Source: CAZQEC01 sp964591565
GTDB taxonomy: Bacteria > Patescibacteriota > UBA1384 > CAJBMM01
DNA length: 33,625 nucleotides
Direction: 5' to 3'
Assembly (NCBI GenBank): GCA_964591565.1
Contig: CAZQEC010000008.1
Coordinates: 1-33,625, forward strand
The notes under the pieces were generated by a model. The model did no database searches. It was not told the origin of the DNA and was given only the letters and a program-made list of their open reading frames with translations. Numbering within the stretch: the stretch's first letter is position 1; each line of letters opens with the position of its first letter. The position numbers were made by a program, and so were the translations under genes. Shown here one piece after another: positions 24,262-30,271 of this stretch.

Positions 24262-24375
24262 ACGATGATTTTATCATTTATTTGGATGGCGTTCACGTTC
24301 TTGGCAAAAATAATCGCTATAATAGTAACGTGATTGCAACAACATCAATTAGATTTGATCAATAATCTATATGTT

Positions 24376-24503
24376 AAGAGCCGCACAACGAGTGCGGCTC
24401 TGTACGCAATATGGCCACATCGTAAGAGGGCGGCCACCTCCCCGCTTGGATCAGGCCTTGTTCTGTAGCCTCATATATACCCCTTTCCTGTGGATTTACG
24501 GTA
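24376..24503 (-). ncRNA. Probable structured small RNA, family unknown
   Basis: About 128 bases from a predicted start near 24503 to the end of a strong hairpin. A promoter (24509-24536) directs transcription into it and there is no ORF. The transcript is much richer in G and C than its surroundings. Visible stems: AGGC/GCCT around an 11-base loop (about 24457-24475), TGGCC/GGCCA (about 24411-24435), and a final ten-base-pair stem AGAGCCGCAC/GTGCGGCTCT (24377-24386 with 24392-24401). The final hairpin is followed only by TCTTAAC, so it is a weak terminator. It could alternatively be a regulatory leader of the methyltransferase gene 115 bases downstream. I see no match to tmRNA, RNase P, SRP or 6S RNA consensus. 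Confidence 0.5.
24377..24401 (-). terminator. Ten-base-pair hairpin at the end of the small RNA
   Basis: AGAGCCGCAC-TCGTT-GTGCGGCTCT on the minus strand, followed by TAACAT. Strong stem, poor T-tract; may be a terminator or a stable 3' stem. Confidence 0.45.
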
Positions 24504-24508
24504 ACTAG

Positions 24509-24536
24509 ATTGTAGCATAAAATACTATTGAATCAA
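24509..24536 (-). promoter_or_regulatory. Promoter of the small RNA
   Basis: Minus-strand -35 TTGATT (24531-24536, overlapping the Bro-N stop codon) and -10 TACAAT (24509-24514) with TG one base upstream (extended -10); 16-bp spacing. Confidence 0.6.
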
Positions 24537-25096
24537 CTACCCGTCCAGGCTTTGGTAATCTCGTCAGTCAAAATAGCGAACTCCAAGCCCTCTTTCACTC
24601 CTCGCTTTTCCCATTCGTCTGTCAATTCTTTGCGGATTTCAATACTTTTTAGCCGCTGGTTTATCCACTCTCTGCCGTATCCTTTTTGAAGATATGATTT
24701 GAGCGCGCGATTAATGGCCAACTCCGGATCGGCTGTTTCTTCCAATCTTTCGTAACCGACACGCGCTAACCACAGTTTAAACGGTTCAGCGTTCGGCGAA
24801 GGAATGGATTGGATTAAGCGAAGCATTGTTTCGGTGTCTGCAACGTCGGTTGAGTAGTACTTTCCGTCCGATGACTGCAATTTCAGTTGTCCTATTTTTT
24901 CGGACAACTCACTTCCTTCGTCTATTAATTTTCTCTTCAGATCATCCCAATATTTTCTCGGACGATCAGTTTGAGCTAGCACTTCTACCACATCAACCAC
25001 TGAAAAATACCACAGCTCTTGCTCATCATCCCACTGGCGACGAATCCGACTCCCAGCAAAAATGGCGACGGTTTTATTTTTCGCTTGCTTTTTCAT
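24533..25096 (-). CDS. Bro-N family (phage antirepressor-like) protein, full length
   Basis: 187 residues. The N-terminal Bro-N domain (ELWYFSVVDVVEVLAQTDRP, YWDDLKRKL, ADTETMLRLIQSIPSPNAEP) is followed by a helical C-terminal region with WLARVGYERLEE, KGYGREWINQRLKSIEIRKE and LTDEWEKRG. Members are common in patescibacterial and other genomes as solitary genes without a phage nearby; they are presumed DNA-binding, but their role is not established. It is the intact paralogue of the truncated copy at 8071-8391. No Shine-Dalgarno. Its stop codon overlaps the -35 element of the small RNA. Confidence 0.85.
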   Translation of the reverse strand: MKKQAKNKTVAIFAGSRIRRQWDDEQELWYFSVVDVVEVLAQTDRPRKYWDDLKRKLIDEGSELSEKIGQLKLQSSDGKYYSTDVADTETMLRLIQSIPSPNAEPFKLWLARVGYERLEETADPELAINRALKSYLQKGYGREWINQRLKSIEIRKELTDEWEKRGVKEGLEFAILTDEITKAWTGS

Positions 25097-25141
25097 AATG
25101 TAATTTTAGCACTTTCATAAACAAAAAATTAGCCCAGACGC

Positions 25142-25732
25142 TTATACTACTAGCGGCTCTGGTACAAACCGCCGCCTGAAAAAACAGAATAAAAAGAGTG
25201 AGGCATTAGCGACAGATATGGCAATCAAGTAAGTTGTAGTTAAGGCGTTGTATTGATGCAGTGCCAATAGCGCGAATAAGCCCGATAATGAAAAGGCAAA
25301 CCATGAAGACAGTGTTTCACTCCACGGGTCTTGAAACGATTTTCTGAAACTTGGGGCATACCCAATTACGTCAATTACCGCGACCATAATAATAGAAATG
25401 AGTGGCTTATCTAATTGCCACCAAACTAAGATCGCAAATAGTGCCGCGATTAAGATAATGGTGTCACTTTTAGTAATATTTTTTGTGCCAAATTTCAAGG
25501 AAAATAAAAACACAACACCCACAAAAAAGAGACCTACCGTTAAGTTCAAAGCCCCCCATCCACCACCGCCACGCCAGATTCCTAAAACCGCCGTACCTTG
25601 GGTAATGGCCCAAACGAGCCATGTGTAGGCATGCGGTTTAGTTTTTAATAACAAAATGTCTCTCAAGTACGGATAAAAGGCGGCGATTTCGAATGCCGTA
25701 GCCAGAATGGTAAACGCTATTTTTAGTTCCAT
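25142..25732 (-). CDS. Seven-helix membrane protein with PQ-loop-like repeats
   Basis: 196 residues, about seven hydrophobic segments. Two halves resemble each other: FYPYLRDILLLKTKPHAYTW near residue 18-37 and GYAPSFRKSFQDPWSETLSS near 122-141, each a Pro followed by a basic residue and then a Trp-containing helix, as in PQ-loop (SWEET/SemiSWEET-like) transporters. That superfamily exports or exchanges sugars and amino acids. The substrate cannot be read. It is separated from Bro-N by about 45 bases and probably has its own transcript. Annotated relatives in patescibacteria are usually hypothetical. Confidence 0.6.
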   Translation of the reverse strand: MELKIAFTILATAFEIAAFYPYLRDILLLKTKPHAYTWLVWAITQGTAVLGIWRGGGGWGALNLTVGLFFVGVVFLFSLKFGTKNITKSDTIILIAALFAILVWWQLDKPLISIIMVAVIDVIGYAPSFRKSFQDPWSETLSSWFAFSLSGLFALLALHQYNALTTTYLIAISVANASLFLFCFFRRRFVPEPLVV

Positions 25733-25767
25733 AATTGAGTGTTCAGTCTACTTGACACAGATTTTAT

Positions 25768-25878
25768 CCATCCTCCATCCTTCGCTAAAGCTACGGCTGG
25801 CAAGCCATCCTCTATCTTCCATCCTCTGAATTGGTCAGAGACCATGAGCGATGGTGAGCTTGCTGAACCAGAGTCGAA
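25768..25878. repeat. tRNA-trailing repeat with CCATC words and small hairpins
   Basis: Between the membrane protein and tRNA-Leu(UAA). It has CCATCCTCCATC words, then CTTCGCTAAAGCTACGG with GGCT-GGCA-AGCC, then CCATCCTCTATC words, then TGGTC-AGA-GACCA (about 25831-25843). Spurious translation of the middle gives SFAKATAGKPS, a peptide I recognise from over-predicted patescibacterial ORFs. Not coding. Confidence 0.6.
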
Positions 25879-25963
25879 TGGTGCCCAGAGAGGGACTCGA
25901 ACCCTCAACCCTTGCGGGACGACATTTTAAGTGTCGCGTGTATGCCAGTTCCACCATCTGGGC
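25879..25963 (-). tRNA. tRNA-Leu (anticodon UAA)
   Basis: Type II tRNA. Acceptor GCCCAGA/TCTGGGC, D-arm GTG/CAC, anticodon stem CGACA-CTTAAAA-TGTCG with UAA, long variable arm CCCGCAAGGG, T-arm with GGTTCGAGTCC, discriminator A and encoded CCA (25879-25881). Its 5' end is five bases from the HNH gene stop. Confidence 0.95.
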
Positions 25964-25968
25964 GTAAA

Positions 25969-26436
25969 TTATTTTCTCTTTCTACCTCGATAATTAGGTT
26001 TAAGACTATGACAATTTGGGCACAAGACAACCAGATTTTCAAATCGATTATCCCTGGCATCGCCATTAATATGATGAATCTCTAATGGTAAATGGCCATC
26101 ATGTGTGCGGTTATTCCAACCACACTCTTCGCAATGTAGTGGTTTTAGACCTGCGTCCTGCAACCTGTTTTTCAATTTGAAACTCTGAAAATGGCTATTT
26201 GTCACTAATATCTTCTCGATCGGGATTCTTGGGTGACCAACTCCAACAAGCCCCTTGCTCCAACCTCGTCCTTTTAAGTGCTTAGTATCGATGCGAAAAA
26301 ATTGTAGATATTTCTTTATCTGAGCATAATTACCGCCCGCTTCAATTAACCCGATCTTACTGATAATCTGGCGAATACTAGTAGATTTTTTCGCGGCTTC
26401 TCGTAGCTGTGCCTCCGTCCATTTTCTTGGTCTCAT
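25969..26436 (-). CDS. HNH endonuclease next to tRNA-Leu
   Basis: 155 residues. C-terminal HNH domain: LHCEECGWN (first CxxC), LPLEIHHINGDARDNRFENL (catalytic HH and Asn) and VVLCPNCHSL (second CxxC and final His). The N-terminal half (RPRKWTEAQLREAAKKSTSI, IRQIISKIGL) looks like a DNA-binding helix-turn-helix, a combination seen in homing endonucleases. The frame stops five bases before tRNA-Leu(UAA). Forty-six bases upstream of its start lies a copy of the tRNA-Leu 5' half. There is no Shine-Dalgarno. The arrangement suggests a small mobile HNH unit that targets the tRNA-Leu gene, not a restriction-system nuclease, as no methyltransferase is adjacent. Confidence 0.85.
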   Translation of the reverse strand: MRPRKWTEAQLREAAKKSTSIRQIISKIGLIEAGGNYAQIKKYLQFFRIDTKHLKGRGWSKGLVGVGHPRIPIEKILVTNSHFQSFKLKNRLQDAGLKPLHCEECGWNNRTHDGHLPLEIHHINGDARDNRFENLVVLCPNCHSLKPNYRGRKRK

Positions 26437-26481
26437 ATACCAAGATTAGCATATGGTCTACGTCAGAACAACAATGTTAAT

Positions 26482-26506
26482 GTGTATGCCATTTCACCAC
26501 CCGGGC
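26482..26506 (-). pseudogene. tRNA-Leu 5'-half fragment
   Basis: GCCCGGGTGGTGAAATGGCA plus TACAC on the minus strand matches the first 26 bases of tRNA-Leu(UAA) with few differences (acceptor, UG, D-arm). After that it diverges and no matching 3' half follows. Its acceptor strand could pair with TCTGGGC of the intact tRNA through two G-U pairs. Confidence 0.75.
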
Positions 26507-26527
26507 TGAAACCTTGATTTGAACAAT

Positions 26528-26557
26528 ACTATACTATTTTCCACCCCATTTTGTCTA
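26528..26557 (-). promoter_or_regulatory. Possible tRNA-Leu promoter in the nrnA-like 3' end
   Basis: Minus-strand -35 TAGACA (26552-26557) and -10 TATAGT (26528-26533), 18-bp spacing, about 15 bases from the tRNA 5'-half fragment. This would be the original promoter of the tRNA before the HNH unit separated them. Confidence 0.35.
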
Positions 26558-27491
26558 CCTTTAGCTTGCCCTTCAAACTAAACCCAGCCGCCTTCGGGTG
26601 CCCGCCTCCACCAAGCACGCGGGCAATTTTAGCCACATCTACCCGACTGTTATTTGAACGCAAACTGCCGCGAATTTGCCCATCGGTTTCGCTAACCAGA
26701 AGCGCCACCCGACAATCATGCACCGATTCTAGCAAACTAACAATCCCAGCCAAATCATCCTCCGAGCCGCCACTAAGACGCATATCATCGGCGGTAATAA
26801 CCGATGCCACTAGTCCACTGGGATGAATTCGTATCCGTGACAAAGCGATACCCCAAAGCTTCAACATTGGCACTGGTTTTGAGTTGGCTAAATTGTGCCG
26901 CACTTCTTTTAGACGCGCTCCCCGAGACAATAAAAATGAGGCAATCTGCAATACACGCTCCGAGGTAATGGGATGTTGAAAACTCCCAGTATCGGTGTAG
27001 AGCCCGGTAAATAACAGTGTGGCCAGTGGCGCGTCGATCGACACCTTAAATAATAGTGCCAGTTCATATAAAATTTCTGTAGTCGAAGCAGACAAAGTAT
27101 CAACCAAATTAACACAAGCTATTTTGTGCAAATCATTCTTCGGATGATGATCCACGTTAATAATCGGCACACCGCGCTCAAACATGCTAATCAATCTTTC
27201 GCCAAAACCAGTGCGCTTTAAATCGCCACAATCTAAAATGACTACAACATCCACGTCGCCACCCAAAAAATCCGATTTGATACTATCGGCGTCTGGTAGA
27301 AATCGAAATGCTTTTGGCACCGCATCAACACATACCGCCGTTATTTTAGCATCTGAAATATGGCTCAAAATCTGGCGCATCGCCAAGATTGAGGCAATGG
27401 CATCGCCGTCTGGTTTTTCATGCGTCAACAATAAAACCGAACCAGCGTCTTTTAAGATATTTCGACATTTTACAACGTCTTTAGCATCCAC
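26529..27491 (-). CDS. DHH-family phosphoesterase, NrnA-like
   Basis: 320 residues. DHH motifs in order: LLTHEKPDGDAIASILA (motif I, near residue 18-34), VVILDCGDLKRTGFGE (II), INVDHHPKND (III, the DHH motif, near 115), GLYTDTGSFQHP (IV), and the C-terminal DHHA1 motif GGGGHPKAAGFSLKG (near 295). NrnA proteins degrade short RNA oligonucleotides (nanoRNA) and may dephosphorylate pAp; cyclic di-AMP or pApA hydrolysis is also possible in relatives. The start is GTG at 27491 with no strong ribosome site, 14 bases after the MBL-like gene, in an operon behind rpsA. Confidence 0.93.
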   Translation of the reverse strand: MDAKDVVKCRNILKDAGSVLLLTHEKPDGDAIASILAMRQILSHISDAKITAVCVDAVPKAFRFLPDADSIKSDFLGGDVDVVVILDCGDLKRTGFGERLISMFERGVPIINVDHHPKNDLHKIACVNLVDTLSASTTEILYELALLFKVSIDAPLATLLFTGLYTDTGSFQHPITSERVLQIASFLLSRGARLKEVRHNLANSKPVPMLKLWGIALSRIRIHPSGLVASVITADDMRLSGGSEDDLAGIVSLLESVHDCRVALLVSETDGQIRGSLRSNNSRVDVAKIARVLGGGGHPKAAGFSLKGKLKVDKMGWKIV

Positions 27492-27505
27492 AATGAGCCG
27501 CCGTA

Positions 27506-27982
27506 TTATTTACTTAAGCGCAGAGATATAATTTGACGATCGTCTTCTGGCAACATTGCTTTGGTTAATTTAAACACGCTTTCTTCCGACTGCACCAAAC
27601 CCTTGAGAGTCGTTGCTTCACCATTACCCAGCACAATCACCAACTTCGGTTCTAAACTATTAATTAAGGTCATGGTCTCACTCACCGGCTTATCTTTCAG
27701 CACCGGTACAACCGCCACGTCAACTGTACCAATTCGCTCAATCTGATCGGCTGACAAGGTTTGCGGTCTGAGTGGAAAAACGCACACGCCAACGTCCTCA
27801 ACTTGAATAGCGTAAATAGTTTGTCCATCGCCCCTCATACTTTGCACCGAAATACCCGCCACATCAAACTCACCCGGTCCAGCAATGACCACCGTACCAA
27901 TTTTTAGATCCGCGCCCACCGTCATAACCGCGTTTTTAGTTTTGAACTGCAGAGTCCAAGAATCAAGCATTTGCACCAGCAT
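27506..27982 (-). CDS. MBL-fold-like protein lacking metal ligands
   Basis: 158 residues, resembling the second half of metallo-beta-lactamase-fold hydrolases of the UPF0173 type: GPGEFDVAGISVQSM near residue 35, IYAIQVEDVGVCVFPL near 56, and VAVVPVLKDKP plus SLEPKLVIVLGNG further on. In the canonical family the segment after the strand is a GDLGH metal motif; here it reads PLRPQ, and no HxHxDH is present, so it is probably non-catalytic. The ATG has GGAG five bases upstream, inside the end of rpsA (two-base gap), so it is co-translated with S1. A scaffold role or a partner of S1/NrnA would be speculative. Confidence 0.6.
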   Translation of the reverse strand: MLVQMLDSWTLQFKTKNAVMTVGADLKIGTVVIAGPGEFDVAGISVQSMRGDGQTIYAIQVEDVGVCVFPLRPQTLSADQIERIGTVDVAVVPVLKDKPVSETMTLINSLEPKLVIVLGNGEATTLKGLVQSEESVFKLTKAMLPEDDRQIISLRLSK

Positions 27983-27984
27983 GA

Positions 27985-29214
27985 CTACTCCTTAACTTTT
28001 TTCGACTTTTTGACCACTTTCTCGACTTTTATCTCTTTCTCGGCTGGTTTTTGATCAACCACTGCAGCACTTTTTTTCGTTTTCTTCGGTTTTTCAACAT
28101 TAACCGCCGCCTTCAAGCTCAAACTAACCCGGTGCGCCGCGGCATCAACCGACATTATTTTAAACTGCTTGACGTCACCGATTGATAAGACCGTGGCCGG
28201 ATCTTCAATGCGATCATCGGACAACTCGGAAATGTGCACCAAGCCATCCACATTCGCATTTAGGCGAATGAAAGCCCCGTAGCGCGGCACCGATGTGACT
28301 GTACCACTAACAATATCATCTACTTTAAATTTACTGACCGCCTCTACCCACGGGTCAACTGATAAGCGCTTCATTGATAAGGAAACTTTACCGTCTGACA
28401 CACCAGTTACTTCAGCATCCACCTCCTCGCCAACGGCAAACATGGTGCGCAAATCACTGACTCTTTTCCACGAAATCTCAGAAATGTGTACCAAGCCCTC
28501 GAGATTGTCGCCAATGTTGACGAATAAACCAAAGTCAACGATGCCAGTAATTTTACCCTTAATCTTTTGCCCTGCCTCAATTTTAGCTAACTTCTCCTCG
28601 GTGGCCGTGTCGCCAGCCGCTTTTTCCGAAAAAATCAGTTTGTTCGCCAGTTTGTCAAAATTGATAATTTTAAGCGTCAGAGTTTCGCCAATTAATTCGC
28701 CCAATTTAGTCGAAATATCGTCGCGACTGCCAGCTGCTTGGCGTGGATAATGGTTTGATGATAGTTGCGATACCGGCAAAAATCCTAACACTCCACCCAC
28801 CTCAACCATTAAACCACCTTTGTTAGCTTCGGCGACTTTACCCTGAATGGCTTCGCCACTATCAAACTTTTCTTTCAACGTCACCCACAAACGCTCACGA
28901 TCAGCACGGCGCAAAGACAGCACGACGTGTCCTTCTTTATCTTCTAACGATAAAACGTAGGCCGCTATTTTATCGCCCGGCTTCAAATCAAGCGTGCCGT
29001 ACGAGTATTCACGTTCAGGCACAATGCCAACAGCCAAACCCTTAACGTCCACCCACACGCAACCCTTGCTGACCGACAAAACCTCCACATCGCACACTTC
29101 GTTGACGTGAAACGGCACTACAGTATCACCTAGCTCTTCGACTAAATCGTTCATTGTGTCAATTTCAGCCACTGCTTTAACCACTTTTTCGACTTTTTCT
29201 TTTTCCTTAACCAT
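27985..29214 (-). CDS. rpsA: Ribosomal protein S1-like, four S1 domains
   Basis: 409 residues with four S1 RNA-binding repeats at about 38-105, 117-200, 215-282 and 300-368. The best two are KIKGKITGIVDFGLFVNIGD with EGLVHISEIS, and IVSGTVTSVPRYGAFIRLNA with DGLVHISELSDDR. A Lys-rich tail (about 372-409, many KK and EK) follows. Canonical proteobacterial S1 has six repeats; four is common in Gram-positive and CPR forms. It aids mRNA binding at the 30S platform. AGAGGAAG precedes the ATG. It heads an operon with the MBL-like and NrnA-like genes. Confidence 0.9.
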   Translation of the reverse strand: MVKEKEKVEKVVKAVAEIDTMNDLVEELGDTVVPFHVNEVCDVEVLSVSKGCVWVDVKGLAVGIVPEREYSYGTLDLKPGDKIAAYVLSLEDKEGHVVLSLRRADRERLWVTLKEKFDSGEAIQGKVAEANKGGLMVEVGGVLGFLPVSQLSSNHYPRQAAGSRDDISTKLGELIGETLTLKIINFDKLANKLIFSEKAAGDTATEEKLAKIEAGQKIKGKITGIVDFGLFVNIGDNLEGLVHISEISWKRVSDLRTMFAVGEEVDAEVTGVSDGKVSLSMKRLSVDPWVEAVSKFKVDDIVSGTVTSVPRYGAFIRLNANVDGLVHISELSDDRIEDPATVLSIGDVKQFKIMSVDAAAHRVSLSLKAAVNVEKPKKTKKSAAVVDQKPAEKEIKVEKVVKKSKKVKE

Positions 29215-29219
29215 TATGC

Positions 29220-29603
29220 TTACTTCCTCTCATTGTTTTTTTGTTTGGGTAAATATTTGGACTTAATTTGTTCTTTTAGTTGTTGTTGTTTCATTTTCGG
29301 TGTTTGAATAATGTGGTTCACAATAATCCACAGCACCGCGCCAACAAATGAAATTCCTAATAGATAAATTAATATCGGCGAATCAAAGTACAGCACGCGT
29401 TCGTATCTAAAGATATAAATTACAATACCAACGACGCCAAAATAGATAAATGTGTTCGCCACGCGACGCAATAATTTAATCCGCCCACGCCATTTTAATA
29501 AAAGACCGATGACAATCAAGCACAGATGGACACCCAGAATCGGCCAATATGATTTGAATTGACTATCAATCGCTGGTAAAAAAATTTCATTATAGGACAT
29601 CAT
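29220..29603 (-). CDS. Small three-helix membrane protein, unknown function
   Basis: I do not recognise the family. 127 residues: a short N-terminus, three hydrophobic helices at about 20-37 (WPILGVHLCLIVIGLLL), 48-65 (FIYFGVVGIVIYIFRY) and 77-97 (ILIYLLGISFVGAVLWIIVN), then a basic cytoplasmic tail rich in Lys and Gln (KQQQLKEQIKSKYLPKQKNN). It lies five bases upstream of rpsA on the same strand, so it is probably co-transcribed and its last codons supply the rpsA ribosome site (AGAGGAAG). Small proteins with three helices and a basic tail could be ribosome- or membrane-associated, but this is not shown. Confidence 0.75.
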   Translation of the reverse strand: MMSYNEIFLPAIDSQFKSYWPILGVHLCLIVIGLLLKWRGRIKLLRRVANTFIYFGVVGIVIYIFRYERVLYFDSPILIYLLGISFVGAVLWIIVNHIIQTPKMKQQQLKEQIKSKYLPKQKNNERK

Positions 29604-29621
29604 ATACCTCTACCATTTTCT

Positions 29622-29648
29622 ATCTTCCATCATCCATCCTCTGATTTG
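29622..29648. repeat. TCTATCTTCCATCATCC repeat 3' of tRNA-Phe
   Basis: Tandem YCATC/YTATC words, one of five such stretches beside tRNA genes in the right half. Followed by a GCCAAGCGAAGCC-type hairpin segment (to about 29680). Confidence 0.5.
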
Positions 29649-29689
29649 GCCTGCCAAGCGAAGCCTTGAGCTTGCCAAAAGGCGAAGTT

Positions 29690-29764
29690 TGGTGCCGGAG
29701 ATCAGAATCGAACTGATTACGCCTGCCTCTTCAGGGCAGCGCTCTACCAATGAGCTACACCGGC
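29690..29764 (-). tRNA. tRNA-Phe (anticodon GAA)
   Basis: Acceptor GCCGGTG/CTCCGGC with one U6-U67 mismatch, D-arm GCTC/GAGC, anticodon stem CTGCC-CTGAAGA-GGCAG, T-arm ATCAG-TTCGATT-CTGAT, discriminator A and encoded CCA (29690-29692). Position 37 is G, not the A usual for bacterial tRNA-Phe. Confidence 0.93.
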
Positions 29765-29767
29765 TAA

Positions 29768-29850
29768 TCGGAGGATGAAAGATAGATGATAGAGGATGGA
29801 TTTATCTTTTTCATTCCTTCCATCTTCCATCGTCTATCATCCATCTTCTG
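29768..29850. repeat. Inverted GGATGATAG / CCATCTTCCATC repeat between tRNA-Phe and tRNA-Val
   Basis: First half is purine-rich (GGAGGATGAAAGATAGATG), second half its near inverse (CCATCTTCCATCGTCTATC), so the spacer can fold into a long imperfect hairpin between two tRNAs. Confidence 0.6.
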
Positions 29851-29854
29851 TGTT

Positions 29855-29931
29855 TGGTGGATCCTGAGGGGCTCGAACCCGCGACCTCCTCGGTGTAAAC
29901 GAGGCGCTCTAGCCAACTGAGCTAAGGATCC
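29855..29931 (-). tRNA. tRNA-Val (anticodon UAC)
   Basis: Acceptor GGATCCT/AGGATCC, D-arm GCTC/GAGC, anticodon stem CCTCG-TTTACAC-CGAGG, T-arm GCGGG-TTCGAGC-CCCTC region, discriminator A and encoded CCA (29855-29857). Confidence 0.95.
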
Positions 29932-29937
29932 AAATAA

Positions 29938-29977
29938 CCCCTTCCTTCCATCCTCCATCTTCTATCATCTATCTTCT
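29938..29977. repeat. CCATCTTCTATC repeat between tRNA-Val and tRNA-Leu(GAG)
   Basis: Tandem CCATC/TCTATC words, same family as the stretches at 29622, 29768 and 31793. Confidence 0.5.
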
Positions 29978-29980
29978 GTT

Positions 29981-30066
29981 TGGTGGGATCGGAGGGACTT
30001 GAACCCTCACGGGATTGCTCCCACAGGCCCTCAACCTGCCGTGTATACCAATTCCACCACGATCCC
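29981..30066 (-). tRNA. tRNA-Leu (anticodon GAG)
   Basis: Type II tRNA: acceptor GGGATCG/CGATCCC, anticodon stem GCAGG-TTGAGGG-CCTGT with GAG and G37, variable arm GGGAGCAATCCC, T-arm with GGTTCAAGTCC, discriminator A and encoded CCA (29981-29983). A six-base-pair hairpin TGCGCC-TCT-GGCGCA (30068-30082) lies one base from its 5' end. Confidence 0.95.
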
Positions 30067-30082
30067 ATGCGCCTCTGGCGCA

Positions 30083-30165
30083 AACTATCAACAATTAACA
30101 ATTAACTTTTAACACAAGATAGGAAATATAATTCATAAATGTTAACTGTTAACTGTTTCAAGTCA
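30083..30165. repeat. TTAAC-word repeat in the tRNA leader
   Basis: AACAATTAACAATTAAC words followed at 30140-30160 by GTTAACTGTTAACTG, roughly inverted. It lies in the transcribed leader upstream of tRNA-Leu(GAG). Not coding. Confidence 0.5.
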
Positions 30166-30217
30166 TTTGTTAATTTTTGTTTACACAAAAATTCGCCATC
30201 CATCTCGGCTAAGTTAG

Positions 30218-30246
30218 ATATTACGGCAATCAGGCACCAAAGTCAA
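30218..30246 (-). promoter_or_regulatory. Promoter of the Leu-Val-Phe tRNA cluster
   Basis: Minus-strand -35 TTGACT (30241-30246) and -10 TAATAT (30218-30223) with 17-bp spacing, about 150 bases before tRNA-Leu(GAG). The long leader carries a TTTTTGT-GTAA-ACAAAAA hairpin and the TTAAC repeats. Confidence 0.65.
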
Positions 30247-30271
30247 TGCAACCAACACGCGACAAGCGGAA

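Noticed and set aside
24376..24510. SRP (4.5S) RNA candidate because of GGATCAGGCC...TAGCC on the plus strand
   Set aside because: The GGAA-type tetraloop and AGCAG side are absent, and the only good promoter points the other way.
25723..25930. ORFs on both strands across tRNA-Leu(UAA) and its flanking repeat (61-63 residues, with SFAKATAG-like text)
   Set aside because: They read through a tRNA gene and CCATC-type repeats, have no ribosome site and look like the spurious peptides common in these genomes.
25858..26506. Group I intron with HNH ORF interrupting a tRNA-Leu gene
   Set aside because: The downstream tRNA is complete, including its own 5' half, and no 3' exon or intron core (P7, terminal G) is visible.
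29764..29958. 64-residue minus-strand ORF across tRNA-Val
   Set aside because: It is translation of the tRNA and the flanking TCTATC repeat (SLAQLARAP-type text is typical of tRNA read-through).
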